NCBI RefSeq assembly: GCF_030697065.1
Contig: NZ_JAUYQU010000216.1
Coordinates: 1-46,305 of the forward strand
Direction of reading: 5' to 3'
Origin: Bradyrhizobium sp.
Lineage (GTDB): Bacteria > Pseudomonadota > Alphaproteobacteria > Rhizobiales > Xanthobacteraceae
DNA: 46,305 bases
Made by a program: the position numbers and the translations under genes. The notes under the pieces were generated by a model. It did no database searches. It had not been told where the DNA came from and saw only the letters and a program-made list of their open reading frames with translations. Shown here one piece after another: positions 1-8,204 of the stretch; within the stretch, counting starts at the first letter, position 1; every line of letters starts with the position of its first letter.

Positions 1-269
1 ATCCTGCCGATATCCCGTGTGCGAAAGCACAGGCTGGCGAGCCCCTCGCCCTGCTCCGCGATGACGCCGCGAATCCGATCCGCGGTGACATCGTCGCCGG
101 AGGGCGACAGCAGTTCCAGCGTCATGTTGTCGAGCGTGAACAGCACCCGTTCGGCGCCGTCGCCGCCGCTGCGCCACGCCGGCGTCCGCGCAAACAGCGT
201 CTGGTAGGCCGTGGCGGCAGCAGCGAGGTCGCTGACGAGTACGACGACGTGGTCGAGCCCTGTGATCAC
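1..269 (-). CDS. VOC (glyoxalase-like) family protein, 3' part cut by window edge
   Basis: The reverse strand reads from a GTG at 269 into an open frame that leaves the window at base 1. The first residues (VITGLDHVVVLVSDL) are the opening beta strand of a vicinal-oxygen-chelate domain, with His7 in the usual metal-ligand position. About 89 residues are visible. The GTG start overlaps the TGA stop of the dehydrogenase upstream in a GTGA four-base overlap, so the two genes are probably one operon with translational coupling. The substrate cannot be told: the superfamily includes glyoxalases, extradiol dioxygenases and resistance proteins, and most of the C-terminal metal-binding half is outside the window. 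Confidence 0.75.
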   Translation of the reverse strand, partial: MITGLDHVVVLVSDLAAAATAYQTLFARTPAWRSGGDGAERVLFTLDNMTLELLSPSGDDVTADRIRGVIAEQGEGLASLCFRTRDIGR

Positions 270-1525
270 GGAAACAGCCCGCGGGTGTTCTTGGCGGCCC
301 GGACCTTCTCGACGCCGATCGCCATGGCGGCGGTGCGGTGCGGGATCTTGTCGGCCCTGGAGCGCGCCACCATCGCCTCGAAGGCGCGGTCGAGGATATG
401 ATATTCGCGCCGCATCACTTCCTCCTCTTCCCAGAACAGCTGCTGCAGATCCTGCACCCATTCGAAATAGCTGACCACGACGCCGCCGGAATTGCAGAGG
501 ATGTCCGGAATGAGAAAAATCTCGTCCTGGCGCTTCTCCAGCACCAGATCGGCGTCCGGCGTGGTGGGGCCGTTGGCGCCTTCCGCCAGCACCCGGCATT
601 TCAGGTTTTCCGCGACCCCGGCGTCGATCACGCGTTCCATCGCCGCCGGCACCAGCACGTCGCAGGGCAGCGTCAATATCTGCGCGGGATCGAATTGCAG
701 CTGGCTGGAAAAACCGGCGATGCTGCCATGCGTGCCGGTGTGCCGCATCAGCGCCGGGATATCGAGCCCGGCGGGGTCGTGCAGCGCGCCGGTGTGGTCG
801 CTGACCGCGATCACCTTGAGGCCGAATTGCTGCAGCTCCAATGCTGCGTAGGAGCCGACATTGCCGAAGCCCTGGATCACGGCGGTGGCGCTGCCGAGGC
901 TGATCGACAATTCGCTCAACACCCGCTTGGCGAGATGGGCGACGCCGCGCCCGGTGGCTTCCCGGCGTCCCAGCGTGCCGCCGGACGCCACCGGCTTTCC
1001 GGTGACGATCTCGGTCACGGTGCGGCCCTGATACATCGAATAGGTGTCCATGAACCAGGCCATCACCTGCTCATTGGTGCCCATGTCCGGCGCCATCACG
1101 TCGGTATGCGGACCGACGAACGGGATCATCTCCTGCATGTAGCGGCGCGACAGCGATTCCAGTTCACGCTTCGAGATGGTCGTTAGATCGACCCGGACGC
1201 CGCCCTTGGCGCCGCCATAGGGCAGGCCCACCAGCGCGCATTTCCAGCTCATCCAGATCGCCAGCGCCGCCACCTCGCCGATATCGACGGACGGGGCAAA
1301 CCGGGTGCCGCCCTTGGTCGGGCCGAGCGTGAGGTGATGCTGCACCCGGTAGCCTTCGAACACCGCGATCGAGCCGTCGTCGCGATGGATCGGACAGGAG
1401 ACGATCACCGCCCGCTTGGGCAACAGCAGCCGGTCGCGCTCGTCCATCGGGATCGACAGATGATTGGCGATCACCCCGAACTGGTTGACTGCCATCTCGA
1501 ATACCGGACCGGAATAGACCGTCAT
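266..1525 (-). CDS. Glu/Leu/Phe/Val dehydrogenase family protein (NAD(P)-dependent)
   Basis: A cytoplasmic amino-acid dehydrogenase of 419 residues, catalysing reversible oxidative deamination of an amino acid, most often glutamate in proteins of this length. The N-terminal domain has the substrate and catalytic lysine region (WKCALVGLPYGGAKGG). The motif APDMGTNEQVMAWFMDTYS follows, and the C-terminal Rossmann fold carries GFGNVG. I chose the ATG at 1525 because GAGGGAA lies just upstream; the frame stays open for 26 further codons without such a site. The overlapping downstream VOC gene suggests co-transcription. Glutamate versus leucine/valine specificity cannot be decided by eye. Confidence 0.93.
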   Translation of the reverse strand: MTVYSGPVFEMAVNQFGVIANHLSIPMDERDRLLLPKRAVIVSCPIHRDDGSIAVFEGYRVQHHLTLGPTKGGTRFAPSVDIGEVAALAIWMSWKCALVGLPYGGAKGGVRVDLTTISKRELESLSRRYMQEMIPFVGPHTDVMAPDMGTNEQVMAWFMDTYSMYQGRTVTEIVTGKPVASGGTLGRREATGRGVAHLAKRVLSELSISLGSATAVIQGFGNVGSYAALELQQFGLKVIAVSDHTGALHDPAGLDIPALMRHTGTHGSIAGFSSQLQFDPAQILTLPCDVLVPAAMERVIDAGVAENLKCRVLAEGANGPTTPDADLVLEKRQDEIFLIPDILCNSGGVVVSYFEWVQDLQQLFWEEEEVMRREYHILDRAFEAMVARSRADKIPHRTAAMAIGVEKVRAAKNTRGLFP

Positions 1526-1660
1526 CGTTCCCTCGCCTTTTGTCCTGTTGTGAGGAACCTGGAGCCGGCACGGGCCGTTAGCCAGCCGGTACGCCGACGA
1601 CACCCAGGGACGGTCGTAGGCCGGTCATATGGTTATCTCAAGCGATTAAGATGGCAGCGT

Positions 1661-1682
1661 GCGAATAATTTCAGCGAATAAT
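1661..1682. repeat. Direct repeat GCGAATAAT x2 in divergent promoter region
   Basis: Two copies of GCGAATAAT (1661-1669 and 1674-1682) start 13 bp apart between the minus-strand dehydrogenase and the plus-strand sugar kinase. They could be a regulator site for either gene, or chance. No other clear signal is visible in the 224-bp intergenic region. Confidence 0.25.
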
Positions 1683-1749
1683 CGGCCATGGACGGTGCTA
1701 ATGTATCGCTGCCGGCCGGGACCACCCCTCAGCCACGACGGAATGATTT

Positions 1750-2661
1750 ATGCAGGCGCTCTTCATCGGACAGACCTATATCGACGTCACCTTCATCACC
1801 GACCATATGCCGACCGGCGACGAGAAGCATGTCGCTTCCGCCTACGCGGTCTCGTTCGGCGGCAACGCGGTCACCGCGGCATTCTGCTGCGCCAAGCTCG
1901 GCATCATACCCGACCTGATCGCCACCATCGCCAACGACTGGCTGGGACGCATGTTCCAGGACATGAGCGCGAAGTACGGCATCTCGATCCATCCGCGCAA
2001 GGTCAATTCCTCGTCGCTGTCCTTCATCATGCCGAAGGACGGCAAACGCGCGATCGTGCGCTGCCGCGACGACGAGCATATCCATCCCTTCCCGCTGTTG
2101 AACCTCGGCGGCTGCCGCGCGCTGCATGTCGATGGCCACCAGCCCGACGCCGCGATCCACTACGCCAGACTCTGCCGCGAGGCCGGTATCCTGACCTCGC
2201 TCGACGGTGGCGGCCTGCGCACCAACACCCACGAACTGCTTGAATTCATCGACGTCGCCATCGTCGCCGAGCGGCTGTGCGAACAGATGGATATGACACC
2301 GGAGAAGATGCTCGATTATCTCAAGAGCCGGGGCTGCCGGGTCGGCGGCGTCACCCAGGGCGAAAAGGGCCTGCTCTGGTATGACGAGACCGGAGCGGTT
2401 CGCACCATGCCCGCGCTTCCCATCGCGCCAGAGCGCGTGCTCGACACCAACGGCGCCGGTGACGTGTTTCATGGTGCTTATGTGTTTTCGTATCTCAACA
2501 ATCCCGGAAAAGGCTGGCACGATCATTTCGAATTTGCCCGCGCGGCCTCGACCTACAAGATCCAGCGCCTCGGCAACGAGGCCGGCCTGCCGACGCTCGC
2601 CGACATCGAAGCCGTCAAGCAGGAGTTTCAGGTCGGGCGCAAGAAGGAATTCTGGGATTAG
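1750..2661 (+). CDS. PfkB-family sugar kinase
   Basis: A 303-residue ATP-dependent carbohydrate or nucleoside kinase of the ribokinase/PfkB family. The N-terminal glycine-rich signature (VSFGGNAVTAA) binds substrate, and the C-terminal signature DTNGAGDVFHG (about residues 232-242) carries the anion hole and the catalytic aspartate, D238. Length is normal for the family. The substrate is not evident. Only a weak GGA-type ribosome site precedes the ATG. A ribokinase-like gene follows after 35 bp on the same strand, so the two kinases probably share a transcript; a TRAP transporter operon ends against them from the other side. A kinase pair next to an importer suggests catabolism of sugars or sugar-like compounds, by inference only. 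Confidence 0.9.
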   Translation: MQALFIGQTYIDVTFITDHMPTGDEKHVASAYAVSFGGNAVTAAFCCAKLGIIPDLIATIANDWLGRMFQDMSAKYGISIHPRKVNSSSLSFIMPKDGKRAIVRCRDDEHIHPFPLLNLGGCRALHVDGHQPDAAIHYARLCREAGILTSLDGGGLRTNTHELLEFIDVAIVAERLCEQMDMTPEKMLDYLKSRGCRVGGVTQGEKGLLWYDETGAVRTMPALPIAPERVLDTNGAGDVFHGAYVFSYLNNPGKGWHDHFEFARAASTYKIQRLGNEAGLPTLADIEAVKQEFQVGRKKEFWD

Positions 2662-2696
2662 GCAATTCCAGGAATAGAGCAAATCCAGGAATAGAC

Positions 2697-3611
2697 ATGG
2701 GCCGCGTGTTCGTTGCCGGGAGCATCAACATGGATGTGGTGGCGACGGCCGAGCGCCATCCCCGCATCGGGGAAACCGTCGCGGGCACCGCGCTGCTCTA
2801 CTTTCCCGGCGGCAAGGGCGCCAACCAGGCGGTGGCCGCCGCAAAACTCGGCGCGCCGACGACGCTGATCGGCCGGCTCGGCAACGATGCGTTCGGCGAT
2901 CGATTGAAGGCGTTCCTCGCCACGCAGGGAATAGACCTGGGTTTCGTGCAGGCAACCGCAGGCGCCCAGACCGGAACGGCCGTCATCACGTCGGCCAATG
3001 CCGACAACACTATCGTCGTCATCCCCGGTGCCAATGCGCTGGTGAACGCCGCCGATTTCGCCTCGCTTGGGATCGCAGAGGGCGACATCGCGGTCAGCCA
3101 GTTCGAGATTCCCCTGCCCGCGATCGCCGCGTTCTTCGAGCGGGCCCGGGCCGCGGGTGCGACCACCATCCTCAATCCGGCGCCCGCAATCGCCTGCGGC
3201 GCTGAGCTGCTCGAGCTCGTCGACATTCTCATCCTCAATGAGACCGAACTCGGCTTTCTGACAGGGGTCGAGCTTTGCGATACCGACGAGCCCGCCCGAT
3301 TCGTCGGCGCCGCGCGTTCGCTGCCGATCGGCCGGGGCAAGGTCGTCTGCGTGACGCTGGGCAAGCGCGGCGTGCTGGCACTGATCGGTGGCGAACCACG
3401 GATCATCGCGGGCCGAACGGTCAAGGCCGTCGATACCACCGGCGCCGGCGATTGTTTCGTCGGCGCGGTTGCGGCGCAACTCGCCGGCGGCAACCCGATA
3501 GGCAACGCACTGGATTATGCCAATGCCGCTGCCTCAATCTGCGTGCAGCGGATGGGTGCGGCGCCGTCCATGCCGACGGCGGCGGAAGTTGAGGCCATCG
3601 TTCCCCGCTGA
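2697..3611 (+). CDS. rbsK: Ribokinase (RbsK-like PfkB kinase)
   Basis: A 304-residue kinase close to ribokinase, which makes ribose 5-phosphate from ribose and ATP. The start VFVAGSINMDVV and the block FPGGKGANQAVAAAKLG are typical ribokinase sequences, and DTTGAGDCFVGAV (from about residue 246) holds the catalytic aspartate D252. The gene follows the other PfkB kinase by 35 bp, and its stop is one base from the stop of the convergent dctM gene, leaving no room for a terminator between them. Ribose specificity is likely from the N-terminal motifs but not proven; related kinases act on other sugars. Confidence 0.88.
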   Translation: MGRVFVAGSINMDVVATAERHPRIGETVAGTALLYFPGGKGANQAVAAAKLGAPTTLIGRLGNDAFGDRLKAFLATQGIDLGFVQATAGAQTGTAVITSANADNTIVVIPGANALVNAADFASLGIAEGDIAVSQFEIPLPAIAAFFERARAAGATTILNPAPAIACGAELLELVDILILNETELGFLTGVELCDTDEPARFVGAARSLPIGRGKVVCVTLGKRGVLALIGGEPRIIAGRTVKAVDTTGAGDCFVGAVAAQLAGGNPIGNALDYANAAASICVQRMGAAPSMPTAAEVEAIVPR

Positions 3612-3612
3612 A

Positions 3613-4893
3613 CTACTTCAACATTCCCATCGTGCGCGGCAGCCACAGCGTCAATTCGGGAATCAGCGTGATGGCGATCAGCGATATCAGCAGGGGAACC
3701 AGCCACGGCAGGATCGCCATGGTGGTGCGCTCGATCGATAGTTTCGCGATCCTCGACAGGACGAACAGCACCATGCCGAGAGGTGGATGCAGCAATCCGA
3801 TCATCAGATTGAGCGTCATCATCACGCCGAAATGAACCGGGTGGATGCCGACCTTGAGGATGATCGGCATCAGCACCGGCACCAGAATGCTGATCGAGGC
3901 GATCGGCTCCAGAAAGCAGCCGACGATCAGGAGCAGCACGTTGATCAGCAGCAGGATGATGTATTTGTTGTCGGTTAGTTGCAGCAGCGCCTCCGCGCCG
4001 GCCTCTGTCAGCCGCGTCGTGGTCAGCACCCACCCGAACAGCGAGGCGGCGGCGACGATCAGCAGCACCCCCGCGGTGGTCTCGATGGTGTCCATCGTGA
4101 CCTTGTAGAACTGCTTCAGCGACAGCGAACGGTACAGGAAGATGCCGAGCATCAAGGCCCAGGTGCACGCCGCGATGGCGGCTTCCGTCGGCGTGAACCA
4201 GCCGAAGGTCATGCCGCCGATGATGATCACCGGCGTCATCAGCGCCGGCAGCGCCGCAAGGAAGGTGCGGCCGAGCACATTCCAGCGAAATGCCTGATCG
4301 CGGCCCATCCCGTAACGCCGCGCGTAAAAGCTCACAAACAGCATCATGAAGAGCGTCATGACGACGCCGGGGATGAAGCCGCCGAGAAACAGCGCTCCGA
4401 TCGATACGTTGCCCATCATGCCGTAGATCACGAACGGCAGCGACGGTGGAATGATCGGACCGAGCGTGGCGGACGCGGCCGTGACACCGACCGCGAATTC
4501 GGTGCTGTAGCCATGGTCCTTCATGGCCTTGATTTCGATGGTGCCGATACCCGCAGCATCGGCAATTGCGGTACCGGACATGCCGGCGAAGATCACCGAG
4601 CCGAAGATGTTGACGTGGGCGAGGCCGCCCTTCATCCAGCCGCAGGTCGCCACCGCGAAATCATAGATCCGGTTGGTGATCCCGGCGGAATTCATCAGAT
4701 TGCCGGCGAGAATGAAGAACGGTACCGCCAGCAGCGGAAAACTGTCGAGCCCGCCCGCCATCCGGTGCAGGATCACGAAATCGGGAATCCCCGCGATGAA
4801 ATGGGTATAGAGCAATGACGAGAACGCCAGCGCGATGAACACCGGAATTCCGGCCAGCAAGGTCGCAAAGAACACGAAGATCAGGATCGGCAT
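3613..4893 (-). CDS. dctM: TRAP transporter large permease DctM
   Basis: A 426-residue polytopic inner-membrane protein, the sodium-coupled translocation subunit of a tripartite ATP-independent periplasmic transporter. The sequence is hydrophobic throughout, with about 12 membrane segments. Family blocks visible include GMSGTAIADAAGIGTIEIKA and TLGPIIPPSLPFVIYG. It lies 15 bp after dctQ and ends the operon dctP-dctQ-dctM. The length matches the family (about 425 residues). TRAP systems usually import carboxylates such as C4-dicarboxylates, uronates and keto acids. Confidence 0.95.
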   Translation of the reverse strand: MPILIFVFFATLLAGIPVFIALAFSSLLYTHFIAGIPDFVILHRMAGGLDSFPLLAVPFFILAGNLMNSAGITNRIYDFAVATCGWMKGGLAHVNIFGSVIFAGMSGTAIADAAGIGTIEIKAMKDHGYSTEFAVGVTAASATLGPIIPPSLPFVIYGMMGNVSIGALFLGGFIPGVVMTLFMMLFVSFYARRYGMGRDQAFRWNVLGRTFLAALPALMTPVIIIGGMTFGWFTPTEAAIAACTWALMLGIFLYRSLSLKQFYKVTMDTIETTAGVLLIVAAASLFGWVLTTTRLTEAGAEALLQLTDNKYIILLLINVLLLIVGCFLEPIASISILVPVLMPIILKVGIHPVHFGVMMTLNLMIGLLHPPLGMVLFVLSRIAKLSIERTTMAILPWLVPLLISLIAITLIPELTLWLPRTMGMLK

Positions 4894-4908
4894 CGCTCAG
4901 CCCGGCTT

Positions 4909-5478
4909 TCAATCGGCGTGAATTTGATCGGCGACGTCGGGCGCCCGCCGCCAGCCGTCGCGCGCATTGCGCCAGACCACCTGAATCTGGCGCGCCAGCA
5001 TCATGAAGCATCCGAGACCGACGAGGCCGTAAACCAGGCTCATCGGAAGATCGAACACGGTCATCGGCTGCGAATGCATCCGCTCGACGATCGTCACGGA
5101 AAAATAGGCCAGCAGGCCCATGAAGCCGAGCGTGACGAAATCCACCAGCGCCAGCAGCGCGGACCTGACGGGTCCCGGCCCCATCAGGTTCGACACCAGT
5201 TCGACCGCGATATGCGCCTTCTTGCGCGTCACCACCGCGCCGCCGATGAACGTCAGCGCCATCAAGCCGTAGCGCGCGATCTCCTCGGTCCAGGCCAGGC
5301 TGTCGTTGAGGATGTAGCGGGTGAAGAACTGCAGGAAGACGATGAAGGCGAGCGCCCAGAACAGCGTGAACGCGATCCAGTCTTCCGGATGGTGCTCGAT
5401 CACGACCTCTTCGTCCTCGACGACGATCAGGTGAACGTCGTCGATGGGCGCGGCGCTGGTGGGTGGAGTTGTGTTCAT
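4909..5478 (-). CDS. dctQ: TRAP transporter small permease DctQ
   Basis: A 189-residue membrane protein with four hydrophobic segments after an acidic cytoplasmic N-terminus, matching the small DctQ subunit that pairs with DctM. The segment NDSLAWTEEIARYGLMALTF is the conserved W-x-E-E-x-x-R motif. I prefer the ATG at 5478; an in-frame TTG at 5508 would add ten residues but overlaps a repeat element. The Shine-Dalgarno site is weak. dctP lies upstream, separated by a 119-bp repeat element, and dctM follows directly. Confidence 0.9.
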   Translation of the reverse strand: MNTTPPTSAAPIDDVHLIVVEDEEVVIEHHPEDWIAFTLFWALAFIVFLQFFTRYILNDSLAWTEEIARYGLMALTFIGGAVVTRKKAHIAVELVSNLMGPGPVRSALLALVDFVTLGFMGLLAYFSVTIVERMHSQPMTVFDLPMSLVYGLVGLGCFMMLARQIQVVWRNARDGWRRAPDVADQIHAD

Positions 5479-5508
5479 CGGCGGGAAGTCCGTTTGCACG
5501 ATCTGCAA

Positions 5509-5627
5509 CGTCGTCCCCGCGAAAGCGGGGACCCATACTCCGCGGCGCCCGGGATGACAGAGGTGTCTGCCACCTTGCGCTACCGAAACGACACGGCGTA
5601 TGGGTCCCGGCGTTCGCCGGGACGACG
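5509..5627. repeat. MITE-like palindromic element inside the TRAP operon
   Basis: The element has imperfect inverted ends of about 30 bp. The left end (5509-5538) and the reverse complement of the right end (5598-5627) both read CGTCGTCCC(C/G)GCGAA(A/C)GC followed by GGGGACCCATA or CGGGACCCATA. Each end is itself a small hairpin. A single copy of the same end lies at 17583-17613. The element separates dctP from dctQ, so it would be transcribed and folded in the operon mRNA, where it could act on stability or processing. Confidence 0.75.
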
Positions 5628-5644
5628 TGTCGATGGCGCCACGA

Positions 5645-6631
5645 CTACTTCAGCGCCTGCAGTGCGTCGTACTGCGCCTGGGTCCAGCCGGCGCCGGCCG
5701 AGGCGTCATTGTGCAGCGGGATCGCCGCCTTGCGGAATGCCTCGCGATCGACCTGGACCACGGTCTTGCCGAGCTTGCGCAGCTCATCCGCGATCTTCTG
5801 TTCGGACTCCCGGATCTGATCCGAGGATTTTGCCGCCGCCTGCACCAGCACTTCCTCGAACACCTTCTTGTCGGCATCCGACAGTTTCGACCAGACATGC
5901 GTACCGGTGATGGTCAGCAGCGATTCAATGATGTGGCCGGTCAGCATGACGTGGCTCTGCACCTCGTAGAACTTCTTGGCCATGATGGTCGGCAGCGGGT
6001 TTTCCTGGCCGTCGACGGTGCCCTGCTGCAGCGCCAGATACACTTCGGCGAAGGCGATCGGGGTGGCGTTGGCGCCGACGGATTTCGCCAGCATCAGATA
6101 GAGCGGTGCCGGCGGCACCCGCAGCTTCATGCCCTTCATGTCCTCGGGCTTCTTGATTTCCTTGTTGGCGGTGACCATGCGCTCGCCGTAGTAGGTCAGC
6201 GCGACGACCTTGTGTTTGGTCTTGTCCTCGTAGCCCTTGGCGATGTCGCGAAACAACTTGCTGTCGCGGTAAGATTTCCAGTGATTGAAATCGCGCACCA
6301 TGAAGGGCGCGCCGGAGATCGCCAGCGGCTTGTGGATCGAACCGGCGAACGAGGTGCCGGTGTAGATCATGTCCACGGTGCCGAGGCCGAGACCCTCGTT
6401 GATCTGGTTCTCGTTGCCGAGCTGGGATGCCGGAAACACCGCGATTTCATACCTGCCGGAGGTGCGCTTCTTGATTTCCTCGGCGGCCCACAGCGCCTGC
6501 GTATGATAGGGCTCGGCGACTTCGTAGACATGCGCCCATTTCAGCTTGGTCTGGGCCGACGCCGGACCCGCGATGGCTGCTGCGATAATGAATACCGTCG
6601 ATAATGCTGCACGGCGTGTCCACACGGACAT
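5645..6631 (-). CDS. dctP: TRAP transporter substrate-binding protein DctP
   Basis: A periplasmic solute receptor of 328 residues that delivers substrate to DctQM. It has a clear Sec signal (basic MSVWTRR, a hydrophobic stretch, cleavage after GPASA). The MKLRVPPAP block contains the arginine that binds the carboxylate in this family, and QGTVDGQENP is a strongly conserved DctP block. I chose the ATG at 6631 for its AGGGAG ribosome site and because the signal peptide starts there. It is the first gene of dctPQM. The ligand is probably an organic acid or sugar acid, but the sequence does not say which. Confidence 0.94.
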   Translation of the reverse strand: MSVWTRRAALSTVFIIAAAIAGPASAQTKLKWAHVYEVAEPYHTQALWAAEEIKKRTSGRYEIAVFPASQLGNENQINEGLGLGTVDMIYTGTSFAGSIHKPLAISGAPFMVRDFNHWKSYRDSKLFRDIAKGYEDKTKHKVVALTYYGERMVTANKEIKKPEDMKGMKLRVPPAPLYLMLAKSVGANATPIAFAEVYLALQQGTVDGQENPLPTIMAKKFYEVQSHVMLTGHIIESLLTITGTHVWSKLSDADKKVFEEVLVQAAAKSSDQIRESEQKIADELRKLGKTVVQVDREAFRKAAIPLHNDASAGAGWTQAQYDALQALK

Positions 6632-6731
6632 GGTTCGCTCCCTGAAATTATTGCCTGGGGCCTCGTTGACGGGCCCTCGTACGACAACGTCGCCGATATG
6701 AAGTTCGGATGCAAGTGGCGGCAATGCCGAC

Positions 6732-7952
6732 TTAAGTCAGGGCCGCTTTCAGGTCGAAACCTGGATCCGCCGCCTGTTCCGGTTCGATCGAACGGTTCAA
6801 CGCCAGGATGCGGCGTCCGAACACGTGGTCCGAAGCGCGGTTGATGGACTCGACGCCGACCAGCCGGCTGGACTTATAGCAGAACGCCGAGAACGACCGC
6901 TGCGCCGGGTCGCCGCGCACCACCACGTGGTCGTAACCGGTGGTCAGTCCGGCAATCTGCAGCTTGTCGTCGCCCTGGTCGCTCCAGAACCAGGGCTGAC
7001 CATCATAGGTCCTGGCGTCGCCGGTCAGACGCGCCGCCACGCAGCGCGCCTGATCGGTGGCGTTCTGTACCGACTCCAGCCGCAGCGTGGCGCCGAAGCG
7101 CGGACTGACGAACAGCGCGCAATCGCCGATCGCCGAGATGTCGGGGTCCGAGGTCAGCAGTTGCTCGTCGGCGATGATGCCCGACGCCACCTTCAAGCCG
7201 GCGTCGCCGGCCAGTTCGACATTGGGCAGGACACCGACGCCGACCACGACCAGGTCCGCCGGGATATGGCGCCCGTCGCTGAGGCTGACCCCGGTGACGC
7301 GGCCGTCTTCACCCTCGATGGCGGTCGCCTGCACGCCCAGATGGATGCGGATACCGGCAGCAGTGTGCCTGGCTTGAAAATATTCCGAGATTTCCGCGGT
7401 CACCGCGCGGGCCATGACGCGGGCGCCGAGTTCGACCACATCCACCTCGAGGCCCCTTGCCCGCGCAGTGGCGGCGAATTCCAGCCCGATGAAGCCGGCG
7501 CCGATCACCACGACGCGCTGGCCCGACCCGATCCGCTGGCGCAGCGCTTCGCTTTCGTCAAGCGTTCGCAGGTAGCGTACGTCCTCGAGACCGGCGTTGG
7601 GAATATCGAGCAGGCGATTGCGCGCGCCGGTCGCCAGCACCAGGTGCCAGTAATCGAGCGCGGCGCCCGATTCGAGTTTCACCGTTCGCGCGCTGCGATC
7701 GATCGCGACGGCGCGGTCGGCGATCAACTCGATGGTCTGGTCGCGGTAGAATTTGTCCGGCCGGAACATCAGGCTGTCGGGCCGGCCCTCGCCCTTCAAA
7801 TAGGCCTTCGACAAAGGCGGCCGCTGGTACGGCAGGTGGGCCTCATCGTTGAGCAAACAAATGCGCCCGGCAAAGCCATGCTGGCGCAGCGACGCCGCGA
7901 CCTGAAAACCGGCGTGGCCGGCGCCGACAATGACGACCGATCCCTGCGTCAT
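6732..7952 (-). CDS. FAD/NAD(P)-dependent ferredoxin (redoxin) reductase-like oxidoreductase
   Basis: A 406-residue flavoprotein resembling putidaredoxin/palustrisredoxin reductases, which pass electrons from NADH to a [2Fe-2S] ferredoxin for a P450 or oxygenase. The FAD site is VVIVGAGHAGFQVAASLR at the N-terminus. PYQRPPLSKAYLKGE is typical of this subfamily, the NAD site is VVVIGAGFIGLEFAA, and the second FAD motif is ISAIGDCA. No ferredoxin or oxygenase gene is adjacent, so the redox partner must be encoded elsewhere. It is transcribed away from the crotonase gene. Confidence 0.9.
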   Translation of the reverse strand: MTQGSVVIVGAGHAGFQVAASLRQHGFAGRICLLNDEAHLPYQRPPLSKAYLKGEGRPDSLMFRPDKFYRDQTIELIADRAVAIDRSARTVKLESGAALDYWHLVLATGARNRLLDIPNAGLEDVRYLRTLDESEALRQRIGSGQRVVVIGAGFIGLEFAATARARGLEVDVVELGARVMARAVTAEISEYFQARHTAAGIRIHLGVQATAIEGEDGRVTGVSLSDGRHIPADLVVVGVGVLPNVELAGDAGLKVASGIIADEQLLTSDPDISAIGDCALFVSPRFGATLRLESVQNATDQARCVAARLTGDARTYDGQPWFWSDQGDDKLQIAGLTTGYDHVVVRGDPAQRSFSAFCYKSSRLVGVESINRASDHVFGRRILALNRSIEPEQAADPGFDLKAALT

Positions 7953-8094
7953 CGGAACAACCCAACTGGAAGGGCACAGGGATTACCCATGTCAGCTCCT
8001 TGATATCAGCCGATTTGGTGCTTGCCCGTCTCATCCCGGGTGGCGGCGCTCGTGGCCGCATCTTGCAGGATGGGGGCATCGCTCGACCTCATGG

Positions 8095-8106
8095 CTCATG
8101 CATGAG
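8095..8106. promoter_or_regulatory. 12-bp perfect palindrome CTCATGCATGAG
   Basis: A perfect palindrome lies about 100 bp before the crotonase start, in the 252-bp divergent region, and a partial copy (CCTCATGG) lies just upstream of it. It could be a regulator site for either neighbour. I recognise no specific regulator, and no convincing promoter is visible. Confidence 0.3.
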
Positions 8107-8204
8107 GATCGGCAGCAAACCTTGCAGACTTCGCCGGGATTGTCACCTGTCCCCTTCTGCGATTTAAATGCCCGCGCCCCCTAACCCCCTCGAGGTCTCC
8201 CGCA

